This document shows, piece by piece, positions 15,731 to 23,975 of a DNA stretch of 40,139 nt. Each line of letters opens with the position of its first letter. Positions within the stretch are counted from its first letter, which is position 1. Source of the DNA: Rikenella microfusus. GTDB taxonomy: Bacteria; Bacteroidota; Bacteroidia; Bacteroidales; VadinHA17. The notes beneath the pieces were generated by a model. The model was not told the DNA's origin. It did not search any database and was given only the letters and a program-made list of their open reading frames with translations. The position numbers and the translations under genes are program-made. The DNA lies in NCBI GenBank assembly GCA_022736275.1, contig DZBJ01000027.1, positions 2,910-43,048 on the forward strand, given 5' to 3'.

Positions 15731-17878
15731 TTAAGCATAAATCTTCTTAAAAGGAAGCAACATCACAACTTTTGTGCCGGCAGCGGCTCCTTCTTCATAG
15801 AGATCAACGATCTCATAGTTGATGTTTTTCTCTTTCAGAATTTTTCTGAAGTGCTCGAGCCGTTTCTCAGTGAGTTTAGTAGAGATAGACTGTTTTCTCA
15901 CGGTTGGTTTGATCCCGGCAGCCTTCTCCCGTCCGATGCCGTTATCGGTAACCTCGAGCATGATCAGCCCGTCTTTCAGGGTATAGCTGACGTCTATCCT
16001 GCCTTTCTTTCCCAGAGGCAACAGGCCGTGTTCAATCGAGTTTTCAACGCAGGGCTGGGCCAGCATAGGAGGGATCGTTATATTTTCAGAATCAATCGAA
16101 GGATCAACAGTGATACTATATTCAAATCCCGTGTTAAACCTCAGTTGCTGGACATCCATGTAATAACTGAGAGTTTCAATCTCCTTTTCAAGAGGTATAT
16201 ACTCTTCACGGGAGTTTTCAAGTATATTGCGCATCAACCCGGCAATCTTTGTAAGGAAAGCGTTGGCCTTTTGAGGCTTTTCAGTCAGGATGAGGTTCTG
16301 TATGGCACACAGCGAGTTGAAGATGAAATGAGGATTCATCTGTGCACGCAGCAGGCGCTGTTCGAGGTCTATCTGAGCATATCTCGACTGCAGACGGATA
16401 TGCCTCAGGAACAAAAATGAAATGAGTGCAACCAGTAAAAGAAGTACACCAAGGCCTGTGAGATAAGTTCTTTGCTGTTTTATTTTGTTTTCGCTGACAA
16501 TTTTTTCCTGCATCTGTTCATATTCAGCTGTCTTTTGTTTCTTGTCGAAGTCATACTGTATCTCCATCCTCGTCACCTGCTTCAGGAATTCATCATTGCT
16601 GATGCTGTCCTTAAGCTGCATATGTTCCCTGAGATATCGGTGTGCCAGGTCTTCCCTGCCTGTCTTGCCGTAAATGTCGCTCAGCAGGAGGGAAGCGTCA
16701 GAGAGGGGAAGGGGCAGCTCTTTTTCTTTCGCAAGAGAATAGGCAGTCAGAGCATTATCCGTTGCGATGCGATATTTACCGATAGACTGCTCAACATTGG
16801 CAATTGTGATGTAATATGACGGCGGCACCGAAATACCCTTTGACTTTGCAATTTCAATTGCCTTTTTACTGTACCAGTAGGCTGAGTCTCTTTCTCCCAT
16901 ATGGAGCAAGGTTGATGCAATGTTAAAACAGGCATCGGCTTCACCTGTGGCGAGGCTGATCTGCCGGTGAAGGGCCAGGCTCCTCCGGTGAAAGATAAGT
17001 GCACTGTCATATACATTTCTGGAGTTGTATATCTGGGCTATATTGTTGCACATCTTGGCCATTTCCCAGAGATCCCCACGTTTTTCGGAAAGCATGAGAT
17101 GCTTCAGGCTGTACTCAAGGGCTTTGCTGTAGTTTTTCTGGTAGAAATAGGCAAGACCGATACTTCCGTAAGCGATTGACATTCCGGTGCTGTCGCCTTT
17201 CGTCTCCCACAATTTCAGGGCCTCGAAGTAGGCATCGATGGCCTGGCTGAAAAGAGCCATCTCCTTATAAATGTTCCCAAGACTGTTAGTGGCATCCGCC
17301 AGGGGGAGGGTGTCCTTAACTTCCGTTGCAGTTGATATGGCCTTCTTTATATACGCCGTGGCCTTTTCGAGATCCTGCTGTTGCCTTGCCAGGTATGAGA
17401 GGACATTGAGGCTGTTAATCATTCCCCGGTGATCACCCGCCTTCTCAAAATATTGCAGGGCCTTGCTGCTATGTTTTTCGGATGAGACCAGGTCGCCTTT
17501 AAAGCTGTAGACATATGAGAGACCGTAGTTAGCACGGGCTTGTCCGGCGATGTCACTTATCTCTTCATAGGAGGCGAGGGCCAATTCATTGTAATACAGA
17601 GCGCTGTCTCCCCGGTTATATTTTGCCAGGAAAGCCATGCCGAGCGCCAGGGAGGCGTCTGCAACGCCTTTGGTGTAATTTATGCTTCGGGATTCGCTCA
17701 ACGACTGGTGGGCAAGGAGAATTGATATGTCGGGATTTCTCCTTGCACCGGCGTAAGCTTCCCCTGAACGTTTGTTAATGACTGAAGTGTCGGGCAGGTC
17801 CTGTGAAGATACTGATGCCCCCGCTATGACCAGGAGAAGGAACGTCATAATAAGTGATCGGGATGCCTTGACAGTCAT
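15731..17878 (-). CDS. TPR-containing LytS-type sensor histidine kinase
   Basis: The 715-residue product has a signal peptide (SLIMTFLLLVIAGASV), about 400 residues of TPR repeats facing the periplasm (for example ANYGLSYVYSFKGDLVSSEK, then AYGSIGLAYFYQKNYSKALE), a coiled-coil stretch and one transmembrane segment near 478-498 (YLTGLGVLLLLVALISFLFL). The cytoplasmic His_kinase domain begins QMNPHFIFNSL at 513 with phospho-acceptor H517; the ATP-binding N box (VENSIEHG, about 611) and DNGIG (645-649) follow. It is cotranscribed with the LytTR regulator. The class senses unknown envelope cues; periplasmic TPRs suggest a protein or peptide ligand. Confidence 0.92.
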   Translation of the reverse strand: MTVKASRSLIMTFLLLVIAGASVSSQDLPDTSVINKRSGEAYAGARRNPDISILLAHQSLSESRSINYTKGVADASLALGMAFLAKYNRGDSALYYNELALASYEEISDIAGQARANYGLSYVYSFKGDLVSSEKHSSKALQYFEKAGDHRGMINSLNVLSYLARQQQDLEKATAYIKKAISTATEVKDTLPLADATNSLGNIYKEMALFSQAIDAYFEALKLWETKGDSTGMSIAYGSIGLAYFYQKNYSKALEYSLKHLMLSEKRGDLWEMAKMCNNIAQIYNSRNVYDSALIFHRRSLALHRQISLATGEADACFNIASTLLHMGERDSAYWYSKKAIEIAKSKGISVPPSYYITIANVEQSIGKYRIATDNALTAYSLAKEKELPLPLSDASLLLSDIYGKTGREDLAHRYLREHMQLKDSISNDEFLKQVTRMEIQYDFDKKQKTAEYEQMQEKIVSENKIKQQRTYLTGLGVLLLLVALISFLFLRHIRLQSRYAQIDLEQRLLRAQMNPHFIFNSLCAIQNLILTEKPQKANAFLTKIAGLMRNILENSREEYIPLEKEIETLSYYMDVQQLRFNTGFEYSITVDPSIDSENITIPPMLAQPCVENSIEHGLLPLGKKGRIDVSYTLKDGLIMLEVTDNGIGREKAAGIKPTVRKQSISTKLTEKRLEHFRKILKEKNINYEIVDLYEEGAAAGTKVVMLLPFKKIYA

Positions 17879-17917
17879 GGGTACGGTAGCCAGGTTACAC
17901 CAGAGAACTAATTTCGT

Positions 17918-17937
17918 AAAAAAAGCGCTTCCGCTCT
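17918..17937 (-). terminator. Rho-independent-type terminator after the MoeB-like gene
   Basis: On the minus strand AGAGCG, a GAAG tetraloop and CGCTTT form a hairpin (one G-T pair) that runs straight into a run of T residues. It begins four bases after the TAA stop of the MoeB-like gene and 40 bases before the kinase start codon, so it should separate the two transcripts even though both lie on the minus strand. Confidence 0.55.
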
Positions 17938-17940
17938 ACA

Positions 17941-18663
17941 TTATAAGAGCGAAAATATCTCGGATCTCAGATTTAATGCATCCACCTGGAGGAGCCGGCC
18001 CGAGAGAATCTCTCCTGCGCCGGTGATGATCTTGATCACCTCGCAGGCCTGGTATGATCCTATGATCCCTGGAAGAGCGCCTATCACTCCCAGCTCTGAC
18101 GGGCCGGCATCGGAGGCCTGATGCATCTCTTCAGGGTACAGATCCCTGTATTGCGGTCCTCCCCTGTAATTGAACACCGATACCTGTCCCATGAACTGGC
18201 TTACAGCGCCGTAGACCATCGGAATGCCGGCGTTTCGTGTGGCATCATTAAGCAGATACCGGGTGGAGTAGTTGTCGCTGCAGTCGACCGCCACCTCGTA
18301 ACCGCGGAGGAGTTCCGTTGCATTCGCCGCGTCAAATCTCACCGGGTATTGCCTGACTTCAATCAGGGGATTAAGGTGCGAAAGTCTTTCGGCGGCTGCC
18401 TCGACCTTGAGTCTTGTGATATCTTCAGTGGCATACAAAACCTGCCTCTGCAGGTTGCTTGTACGGACCTCGTCATTATCAACCAGGCCTATGGTGCCGA
18501 CTCCTGCTGCTGCCAGATACATCAGCACCGGTGATCCCAGTCCGCCGGCACCGATCACCAAGACATGAGCCTTTTGCAGCTTCTCCTGGCCGGCAACGCC
18601 CACCTCGGGTATTATGAGCTGGCGAAGGTAACGGTTCTCCTCTTCATGTGTAAGCACACTCAT
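17941..18663 (-). CDS. MoeB/ThiF/HesA-family adenylyltransferase (E1-like)
   Basis: The 240-residue enzyme is an E1-like adenylyltransferase: GAGGLGSPVLMYLAAAGVG binds ATP, and GLVDNDEVRTSNLQRQ holds the conserved Asp/Asn/Arg residues of the active site. CSDNYSTRYLLNDA and GVIGALPGIIGSYQA are further family motifs. The zinc-binding cysteines expected near YRDLYP and ASDAGPSELG are absent (Asp and Ser stand in their place), so this copy probably lacks the zinc site. It would adenylate the C-terminal glycine of a sulphur-carrier protein such as MoaD or ThiS, but neither carrier gene is nearby. It therefore cannot be assigned to molybdopterin or thiamine synthesis. A terminator follows it. Confidence 0.85.
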   Translation of the reverse strand: MSVLTHEEENRYLRQLIIPEVGVAGQEKLQKAHVLVIGAGGLGSPVLMYLAAAGVGTIGLVDNDEVRTSNLQRQVLYATEDITRLKVEAAAERLSHLNPLIEVRQYPVRFDAANATELLRGYEVAVDCSDNYSTRYLLNDATRNAGIPMVYGAVSQFMGQVSVFNYRGGPQYRDLYPEEMHQASDAGPSELGVIGALPGIIGSYQACEVIKIITGAGEILSGRLLQVDALNLRSEIFSLL

Positions 18664-18793
18664 CGCTGATAAAATCGGTTCAGGATACCAATATACTCCA
18701 TAATTGCCTCTTCAGGAAATCAAATTTCAAGGTTTGTCAACGGATCGGTATGATTTTTGTGCCATAACCGGGGTAATTTAAACTGCCGGAATC

Positions 18794-20038
18794 ATGAAAA
18801 GAGTTAGAACAGGTATTGCATTGCTTCTGATTGCAGCCGTTTCAGGGATGATAATTTCATGTGACAGACAAAAGGATGATCCTCTTCCGGGTGATCCGGT
18901 TCCGATAGTGCTGACGCTTAAACAGAAAGATATTGTTGATTCGGCGAACAAGTTTGCATTTGATCTCTTTGTGCCGATAGTAGCCGAAAAGAAGGGGTCT
19001 GAGAACAAAATGATCTCACCTTACAGCATCTCCAGCGCCCTTTCGATGGTTCTCAACGGGGCTGCAGGGGAGACCTTTGATGCCGTAAGACAGACCTTGA
19101 GGTATGACGGTAAGACTCTCCAGGAGATCAATGAGACATACCAGAAGCTGATGAAGGAGATGATCCCGGTTGATCCGAGAGTGACAATGGAGATAGCCAA
19201 TTCGGTATGGGTTGAGAAGAGGCTGGTTGTTAAGCAGCCCTACATTGACGCGCTCAAGACATGGTATCTCGCCGAAGCCAGGGATATCGACGTTACAGAC
19301 CCCGGTGCAGTTGATATGGTCAACAACTGGATAGAGGAGAAGACACATGACAAAATACAGGACATGCTTGACGACTTAAGTCCTGACCTGGCCATGCTTC
19401 TGATAAACGCCATCTATTTCAACGGCAAGTGGAGGTCCCGGTTTGATGCAGAAGACACAAGGAACAAGCCATTTTACATCACCCCAGGTGAATCGGTGCA
19501 GGTCCCGGTGATGTACCAGGAGGAGAACTTTGCTGTGACACACACCGGTGATGCCACCCTCATTGAGTTGCCGTACGGGCAGGGTAACTATTCGATGGTG
19601 GTAATGCTTCCGGATGAGGATGTGTCACTTGCATCGGCTGCGGCAACTTTAAATTCGAACGATTGGGCATTGTGGATGGAGAGGCTTTCAAACGGCACAA
19701 CCGAGGTTCATCTCAGCCTTCCTAAGTTTGAATATGAATACAAGCGTGAGCTGAAGGATGATCTCACGGCTCTCGGAATGGGTATTGCCTTTGGCATGGG
19801 CGCCGACTTCAGCAATATCTCGGATCAGGGCTTATTGATTTCGAGGGTATTGCACCAGACCTTCATCAGGACGGATGAGGAGGGCACTGAGGCTGCCGCC
19901 GCAACTGTGGTTGAGTTTGAGTTCACCTCGATGCCCCAGACTACAGTAGTCAACATCAACAGACCATTTCTCTATTTTATAAGAGAGACAACAACGGGCA
20001 CCATTGTATTTATGGGGCAGGTGGTTGATCCCAGGTAA
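18794..20038 (+). CDS. Serpin-family protease inhibitor lipoprotein
   Basis: The 414-residue product has a lipoprotein signal (ISC, Cys23) and then a complete serpin fold: NKMISPYSISSALSMVLNGA, LINAIYFNGKW, VHLSLPKFEYEY and the C-terminal NRPFLYFIRE and GTIVFMGQV. The reactive-centre hinge at residues about 362-371 reads EEGTEAAAAT, the consensus for inhibitory serpins, so it probably inhibits serine or cysteine proteases by the suicide mechanism. The P1 residue falls within VEFEFTSMPQ and cannot be fixed by eye. The lipid anchor would display it on the outer membrane, guarding against foreign or self proteases. It is a single gene; the next gene is convergent. Confidence 0.92.
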   Translation: MKRVRTGIALLLIAAVSGMIISCDRQKDDPLPGDPVPIVLTLKQKDIVDSANKFAFDLFVPIVAEKKGSENKMISPYSISSALSMVLNGAAGETFDAVRQTLRYDGKTLQEINETYQKLMKEMIPVDPRVTMEIANSVWVEKRLVVKQPYIDALKTWYLAEARDIDVTDPGAVDMVNNWIEEKTHDKIQDMLDDLSPDLAMLLINAIYFNGKWRSRFDAEDTRNKPFYITPGESVQVPVMYQEENFAVTHTGDATLIELPYGQGNYSMVVMLPDEDVSLASAAATLNSNDWALWMERLSNGTTEVHLSLPKFEYEYKRELKDDLTALGMGIAFGMGADFSNISDQGLLISRVLHQTFIRTDEEGTEAAAATVVEFEFTSMPQTTVVNINRPFLYFIRETTTGTIVFMGQVVDPR

Positions 20039-20058
20039 TTTGCGATTTGCGATTTCCG
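20038..20058. repeat. Degenerate 7-bp tandem array (ATTTGCG)
   Basis: Three heptamers in register, ATTTGCG, ATTTGCG and ATTTCCG, begin on the last base of the serpin stop codon. A near-identical array lies at 40102-40122 upstream of yqaE. It occupies the 63-base gap between the convergent serpin and flavin-oxidoreductase genes; no other signal is seen in that gap. Confidence 0.7.
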
Positions 20059-20101
20059 AATGGGATGACTTTACGCCGGCAATGGCACCCGGAGCAATGC
20101 T

Positions 20102-21178
20102 TTATTCTCCTGAGGTGCTGCTCCTGTATTCCGCCAGCAGCGACTGGAACACCTCTTTAACCGAGAATATGCGGGTTGCCCTGAAGGCGTTTGATCCGGC
20201 AAAGGCATAACCAGCCTCAAAATTACCTTTAAGGGCATTCATCAGTGCAATGATGATACAATAGGGGCTCTTCGAGATGTCACAGGTCCTGATGCACTGG
20301 AAGGGACACGCTTTTGGTTGCTTTTTGCCAGCCTTAACCTTATTTATAAAGTTGCTGAGAATAGCTCTTCCAGGCATTCCTACAGGACTTTTGATGATTT
20401 CTATATCACTTTCCGTAGCATTGATATAGGTCTGTTTAAAGTCCATTGAGGCATCGCATTCATCTGTGGTCACGAACCTCGTTCCCATCTGAACACCGGA
20501 TGCTCCGAGATCCATGATTTCTTTAATATCCTGTCCCGTATAGATACCTCCGGCAGCAATCAGCGGGATCTTCTGACCGTATTTTTCTTCGAATGGTTTC
20601 AGCTCATTGACTATTTCAGGAACAAGCTTTTCAAGTGTGTAACTGCTGTCAAAAATCTGTTCTTCCCTGAAGCCGAGGTGACCTCCTGCCTTGGGACCTT
20701 CCACAATAACGGCGTCTGGCAGATAGTCATAATTAGTCATCCATTTGTCACAGATAATTTTTGCTGCCCTTGCAGAGGAGACGATTGGTATCAGCTTCGT
20801 CTTGCTGTCCTTTGTGAGGAATGATGGCATATCAAGAGGCAGTCCGGCTCCGGCGATCAGGAGATCGACTTTTTCAGCTATGGCGGTTTTAACCGTGTCG
20901 GCAAAATTTGTCATTGCCACCATGACGTTGACACCGATAACTCCTGCTGTTTTTTCCCGTGCTTTTCGTATCTCTTCCTTAAGTCCTGCAATGCTTGCTT
21001 CGAGGTAATCTGCCGACAGGTTTTTGTAAAGCAGGCCAAGACCTGCGCTTGATATCACGCCTGCGCCGCCTTCATTGGCAACTGCTGAGGCAAGTCCTGA
21101 AAGTGAAATCCCCACTCCCATTCCACCCTGTATGACCGGTATGGCGATCTCCAGATTCCCGATTTTCAATGCTTTCAC
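20102..21178 (-). CDS. FMN-dependent NAD(P)H oxidoreductase (2-nitropropane dioxygenase/YrpB family)
   Basis: The 358-residue TIM-barrel enzyme belongs to the nitronate monooxygenase/FabK-like family. N-terminal VIQGGMGVGISLSGLA and EGGAGVISS, central PKAGGHLGF and AAGGIYTGQDI, GASGVQMGTRF are the FMN-binding and barrel motifs; they support the fold but not the substrate. The last 70 residues hold a four-cysteine cluster (C291, C295, C299, C307 in ACPFQCIRTCD and SPYC) that could bind an iron-sulphur centre or form disulphides; such clusters are not part of the classical nitronate monooxygenases. It could be an enoyl reductase-like enzyme, a nitronate detoxifier or an uncharacterised relative. 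The gene is divergent from the symporter gene upstream. Confidence 0.85.
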   Translation of the reverse strand: MKALKIGNLEIAIPVIQGGMGVGISLSGLASAVANEGGAGVISSAGLGLLYKNLSADYLEASIAGLKEEIRKAREKTAGVIGVNVMVAMTNFADTVKTAIAEKVDLLIAGAGLPLDMPSFLTKDSKTKLIPIVSSARAAKIICDKWMTNYDYLPDAVIVEGPKAGGHLGFREEQIFDSSYTLEKLVPEIVNELKPFEEKYGQKIPLIAAGGIYTGQDIKEIMDLGASGVQMGTRFVTTDECDASMDFKQTYINATESDIEIIKSPVGMPGRAILSNFINKVKAGKKQPKACPFQCIRTCDISKSPYCIIIALMNALKGNFEAGYAFAGSNAFRATRIFSVKEVFQSLLAEYRSSTSGE

Positions 21179-21312
21179 GATATTTTTCTGTTAATGATCG
21201 CGCTAAGGTATCCTTTAATTGACACGAAGAGGGATAAATCAGATAATTAACATAAATATCAGTGACTTATTAACCTTTATTATGTTTTGTCACCTCGCTT
21301 AAAAGTCTTTAC

Positions 21313-21346
21313 TTTGACTGCTTTTCGTGAAAATATTATATGTTTT
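21313..21346 (+). promoter_or_regulatory. Possible promoter for the symporter-family gene
   Basis: TTTG at 21313-21316 and TATGTTTT at 21339-21346 resemble the Bacteroidota -33 (TTTG) and -7 (TAnnTTTG) boxes, with a 22-base gap and one mismatch in the -7 box. They lie 38 bases before the ATG at 21384, in the 205-base divergent gap. The rest of the gap is AT-rich and holds no ORF. Confidence 0.3.
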
Positions 21347-21383
21347 CATCACCTGGTCGCACAGAAATTAATAACCCAGTCAT

Positions 21384-22289
21384 ATGTCAGCAATGAACCT
21401 GACATATATTGATTTTCTGGTCAGCGCAGTGCTGGCCACGATCATGTTTGGTGTGGGGCTCTCGATCAATATTAATGATCTGAGGCAGATATACCGGTCG
21501 CCAAAGGCATTTATTCTCGGGCTGATCTCGCAGATGATCCTTTTGCCATTGATTGTATTCGCCATCATCGGATTTACCGATCTGCCTCCGGTGATCAAAG
21601 TTGGCTTCATCATACTTTCTGCCTGTCCGGGAGGAACCACCTCCGGCTTTGTGACGGTGTTATTCAGAGGGAATGTGGCTCTGTCGGTCTCTCTCATTAC
21701 CGTTAACAGTCTGTTGACCCTGGCAACTATTCCGCTTTTGGTCAACCTGGCACTGACGGTTTTCACAGGCAGGCATTCTCCGTTCGAGCTACCGTTGGTG
21801 CAGACCTTCCTTCAGATCTTTTTTATAACTCTTCTGCCTGCTTTCACGGGCGTGCTGCTGAGATATTACCAGGAGAAAATTGCAGACAGGATACAACGGC
21901 CGGTAAGAACGGTGATGATCATTCTTTTTGCCGGGGTTTACACCCTGATTGCGTTTGCCGATGAGACAAGCGGAGGGTCAGGCATCACTTTTTCAGATTT
22001 GTGGAGCATCCTGCCATATGCAGTTATCATAAATTTTGCCGGCTTTGCCACAGGGATGGCCATGGGAATATTTGGCAAGTCCGGCATAAGAACCTCATGG
22101 ACTATAGGGGTGGAGGTTGCCCTGCAGAACACAACCCTGGCATTATTGGTAGCCGGTACCCTCATACAGAGCAATGAGATGGTCAAACCTGCGCTGGTTT
22201 ATGCCCTCTTCTCATTCTGGACCGCCCTCCTCTATGGTATAGTTGTCAAGTGGTACAATAAGTCGAAGTTTTTCGGTGAGTTCAATTAG
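21384..22289 (+). CDS. Bile acid:sodium symporter (BASS)-family membrane protein
   Basis: The 301-residue polytopic membrane protein has about nine or ten hydrophobic segments. The family signature is readable: LSACPGGTTSGFVTVLFRGN (third-to-fourth helix crossover) and, in the second half, GVEVALQNTTLALLVAG. These crossover motifs form the sodium and substrate sites. Members import small organic anions such as pantoate, pyruvate or bile-acid-like molecules with sodium; the substrate here is not predictable. No partner genes share its strand: GH20 comes next and is convergent, 13 bases away. Confidence 0.88.
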   Translation: MSAMNLTYIDFLVSAVLATIMFGVGLSININDLRQIYRSPKAFILGLISQMILLPLIVFAIIGFTDLPPVIKVGFIILSACPGGTTSGFVTVLFRGNVALSVSLITVNSLLTLATIPLLVNLALTVFTGRHSPFELPLVQTFLQIFFITLLPAFTGVLLRYYQEKIADRIQRPVRTVMIILFAGVYTLIAFADETSGGSGITFSDLWSILPYAVIINFAGFATGMAMGIFGKSGIRTSWTIGVEVALQNTTLALLVAGTLIQSNEMVKPALVYALFSFWTALLYGIVVKWYNKSKFFGEFN

Positions 22290-22302
22290 CAGGGTGCAGG
22301 CT

Positions 22303-23925
22303 CTACGGCGTATAATGTTCCAATCCCATGGCATCAAACCTGACCATCATCCCGGGCAGGCGTGTGCTGAATCCTTCCCAACTGCGCATTTCGGGTGCGG
22401 TCCATACTACCTCAGAAAGCGCCGTCAATCTTGGCAGGATCATATACTCGGCTGTTTTGCCGTCAGTCACATACTCCGTCCAGAGACAACCCTGGGCACC
22501 GATTATGAATTTGCCCTCTTCGGGCGTTAGTTCGGCGGGTACGGGTTCAAAGGAGTAGACCTTTTCCAGGGTTATCAGCCCTCTGAATGATATGGGTTCG
22601 GTTGCAGGATCTCCCTGGTAAATATTGAAATAACAGTGCGAGACCGGCGTCATCACGGCATGGTGACCGGATTTTGCAGCGGCTGTCCCGCCCTCGAAGC
22701 CCTGCCATGACATCACCGTAGCTTCAGGGGCAAGGCCTCCCTGGAGTATCTCATCCCATCCTATCAGCCTGCGCCCCTTTGATTTCAGGAACTGCTCAAT
22801 TCGCTTTACGAAGTAGCTCTGAAGCTCATCCTCATCCCCGAGTCCCTCATTGCGTATTCTTGCCTGGCAGTCGGGGCACCTGCGCCAATCCGTCTTGTCG
22901 GCTTCATCTCCTCCGATGTGAATATACTGAGACGGGAAAAGTTCAATCACCTCGGTCAGCACATCCTCAAGGAAAGCAAATGTCTCATCCTTCCCGGCGC
23001 AGTAGATGTCAGTTATGGGCCACACGCCTCCAGGGGGCACGGTAAACGGTCCGCCGGTACATGAATATTCAGGGTATGCTGCCAGGGCGGAGCCAACATG
23101 TGCCGGCATCTCTATCTCAGGGACAATGGTGATATATTTCTCTGCTGCATAGGCAATTATCTCTTTAATCTCCTCCTGTGTGTAAAAGCCTCCGTAGGTC
23201 GCCTTTTCGCCGAGTTGTTGCGGCTCCCTTGAATTCCATGCCTGGTCCTCGCGGTCAACGCGCCATGCTCCGACCTCTGTCAGCCCCGGGTATTTCTTAA
23301 TCTCAATGCGCCATCCCTGGTCATCAACAAGATGCCAGTGAAATATATTCAGCTTGTGCATGGCCAGGATGTCAATGTACCTTTTAATGAAATCAACATC
23401 AAAAAAATGACGGCTCACATCGAGGTGCATGCCTCTCCACTCAAACCGGGGATAGTCGGTTACCGACACACAGGGCATTGTCCATTTCACGTCGCTTATC
23501 CTCCTGCCTGCTTCACTCTGCGGAGGCAGAAGCTGGCGGATTGTCTGTATCCCCCGGAAGAGGCCTTCGGGGGTTGCCGACGTGAGAGTCACCTTTTTCT
23601 TTGTGACGGAGAGCCTGTACTCCTCAGTTTTCCATACTCCTGAGGTGTCGATGAGAAGCCTGATATTTCCGCCGGTGCCCTCTGACGTCTTCAGAGCAAA
23701 CCCGGTGGCAGGGCGAAGCAGTCCGGCCAGTTGTTCTGCCACGGGTGCAGCTTCAGTGCCACCAGTGTAGCTTATCAGGGCCGAAGGTTTAAGGATGAAA
23801 GTACCGCTCTCCGCCTCCATTTTTACCGGCAGTGGAATTACTGCAGGCAGAGATGCATGCTTCGTGTTGCATGAGGTTAAAATGGCGCTCACTGTCATAG
23901 CCGTTAAGAAGAACCGATAATTCAT
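22303..23925 (-). CDS. Beta-N-acetylhexosaminidase lipoprotein (GH20)
   Basis: The 540-residue product has a lipobox (LTSC, Cys19), a GH20b-type N-terminal domain (about residues 27-155) and a GH20 TIM barrel from about 160. Barrel motifs include WRGMHLDVSRHF, NIFHWHLVDDQGWRIEI and the catalytic pair D340-E341 in YIHIGGDEADK, which act with the substrate N-acetyl group. It should remove terminal GlcNAc or GalNAc from chitin-like, glycan or peptidoglycan fragments at the cell surface. The nucleoside-hydrolase-like gene lies 50 bases upstream on the same strand and may be cotranscribed. Its start codon falls at the edge of a heptamer array, which is unusual. Confidence 0.92.
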   Translation of the reverse strand: MNYRFFLTAMTVSAILTSCNTKHASLPAVIPLPVKMEAESGTFILKPSALISYTGGTEAAPVAEQLAGLLRPATGFALKTSEGTGGNIRLLIDTSGVWKTEEYRLSVTKKKVTLTSATPEGLFRGIQTIRQLLPPQSEAGRRISDVKWTMPCVSVTDYPRFEWRGMHLDVSRHFFDVDFIKRYIDILAMHKLNIFHWHLVDDQGWRIEIKKYPGLTEVGAWRVDREDQAWNSREPQQLGEKATYGGFYTQEEIKEIIAYAAEKYITIVPEIEMPAHVGSALAAYPEYSCTGGPFTVPPGGVWPITDIYCAGKDETFAFLEDVLTEVIELFPSQYIHIGGDEADKTDWRRCPDCQARIRNEGLGDEDELQSYFVKRIEQFLKSKGRRLIGWDEILQGGLAPEATVMSWQGFEGGTAAAKSGHHAVMTPVSHCYFNIYQGDPATEPISFRGLITLEKVYSFEPVPAELTPEEGKFIIGAQGCLWTEYVTDGKTAEYMILPRLTALSEVVWTAPEMRSWEGFSTRLPGMMVRFDAMGLEHYTP

Positions 23926-23957
23926 AAATCTAAATTCGTTAATCCTTGTTCGTAAAT
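23923..23957. repeat. Degenerate 7-bp tandem array reaching the GH20 start codon
   Basis: Five heptamers in register on the plus strand: CATAAAT, CTAAATT, CGTTAAT, CCTTGTT and CGTAAAT; all begin with C and the consensus is CGTAAAT (ATTTACG on the coding strand). The first unit contains the complement of the GH20 ATG (23923-23925), so the array forms the immediate 5' leader of that gene. The units are more diverged than in other arrays here. Confidence 0.55.
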
Positions 23958-23975
23958 CACTATCACCGGATCAGT

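Noticed and set aside
14952..17878. The LytTR/LytS pair as proven regulator of the six-gene envelope cluster
   Set aside because: Only proximity supports it; no direct-repeat LytTR site could be recognised before the OmpA-like gene.
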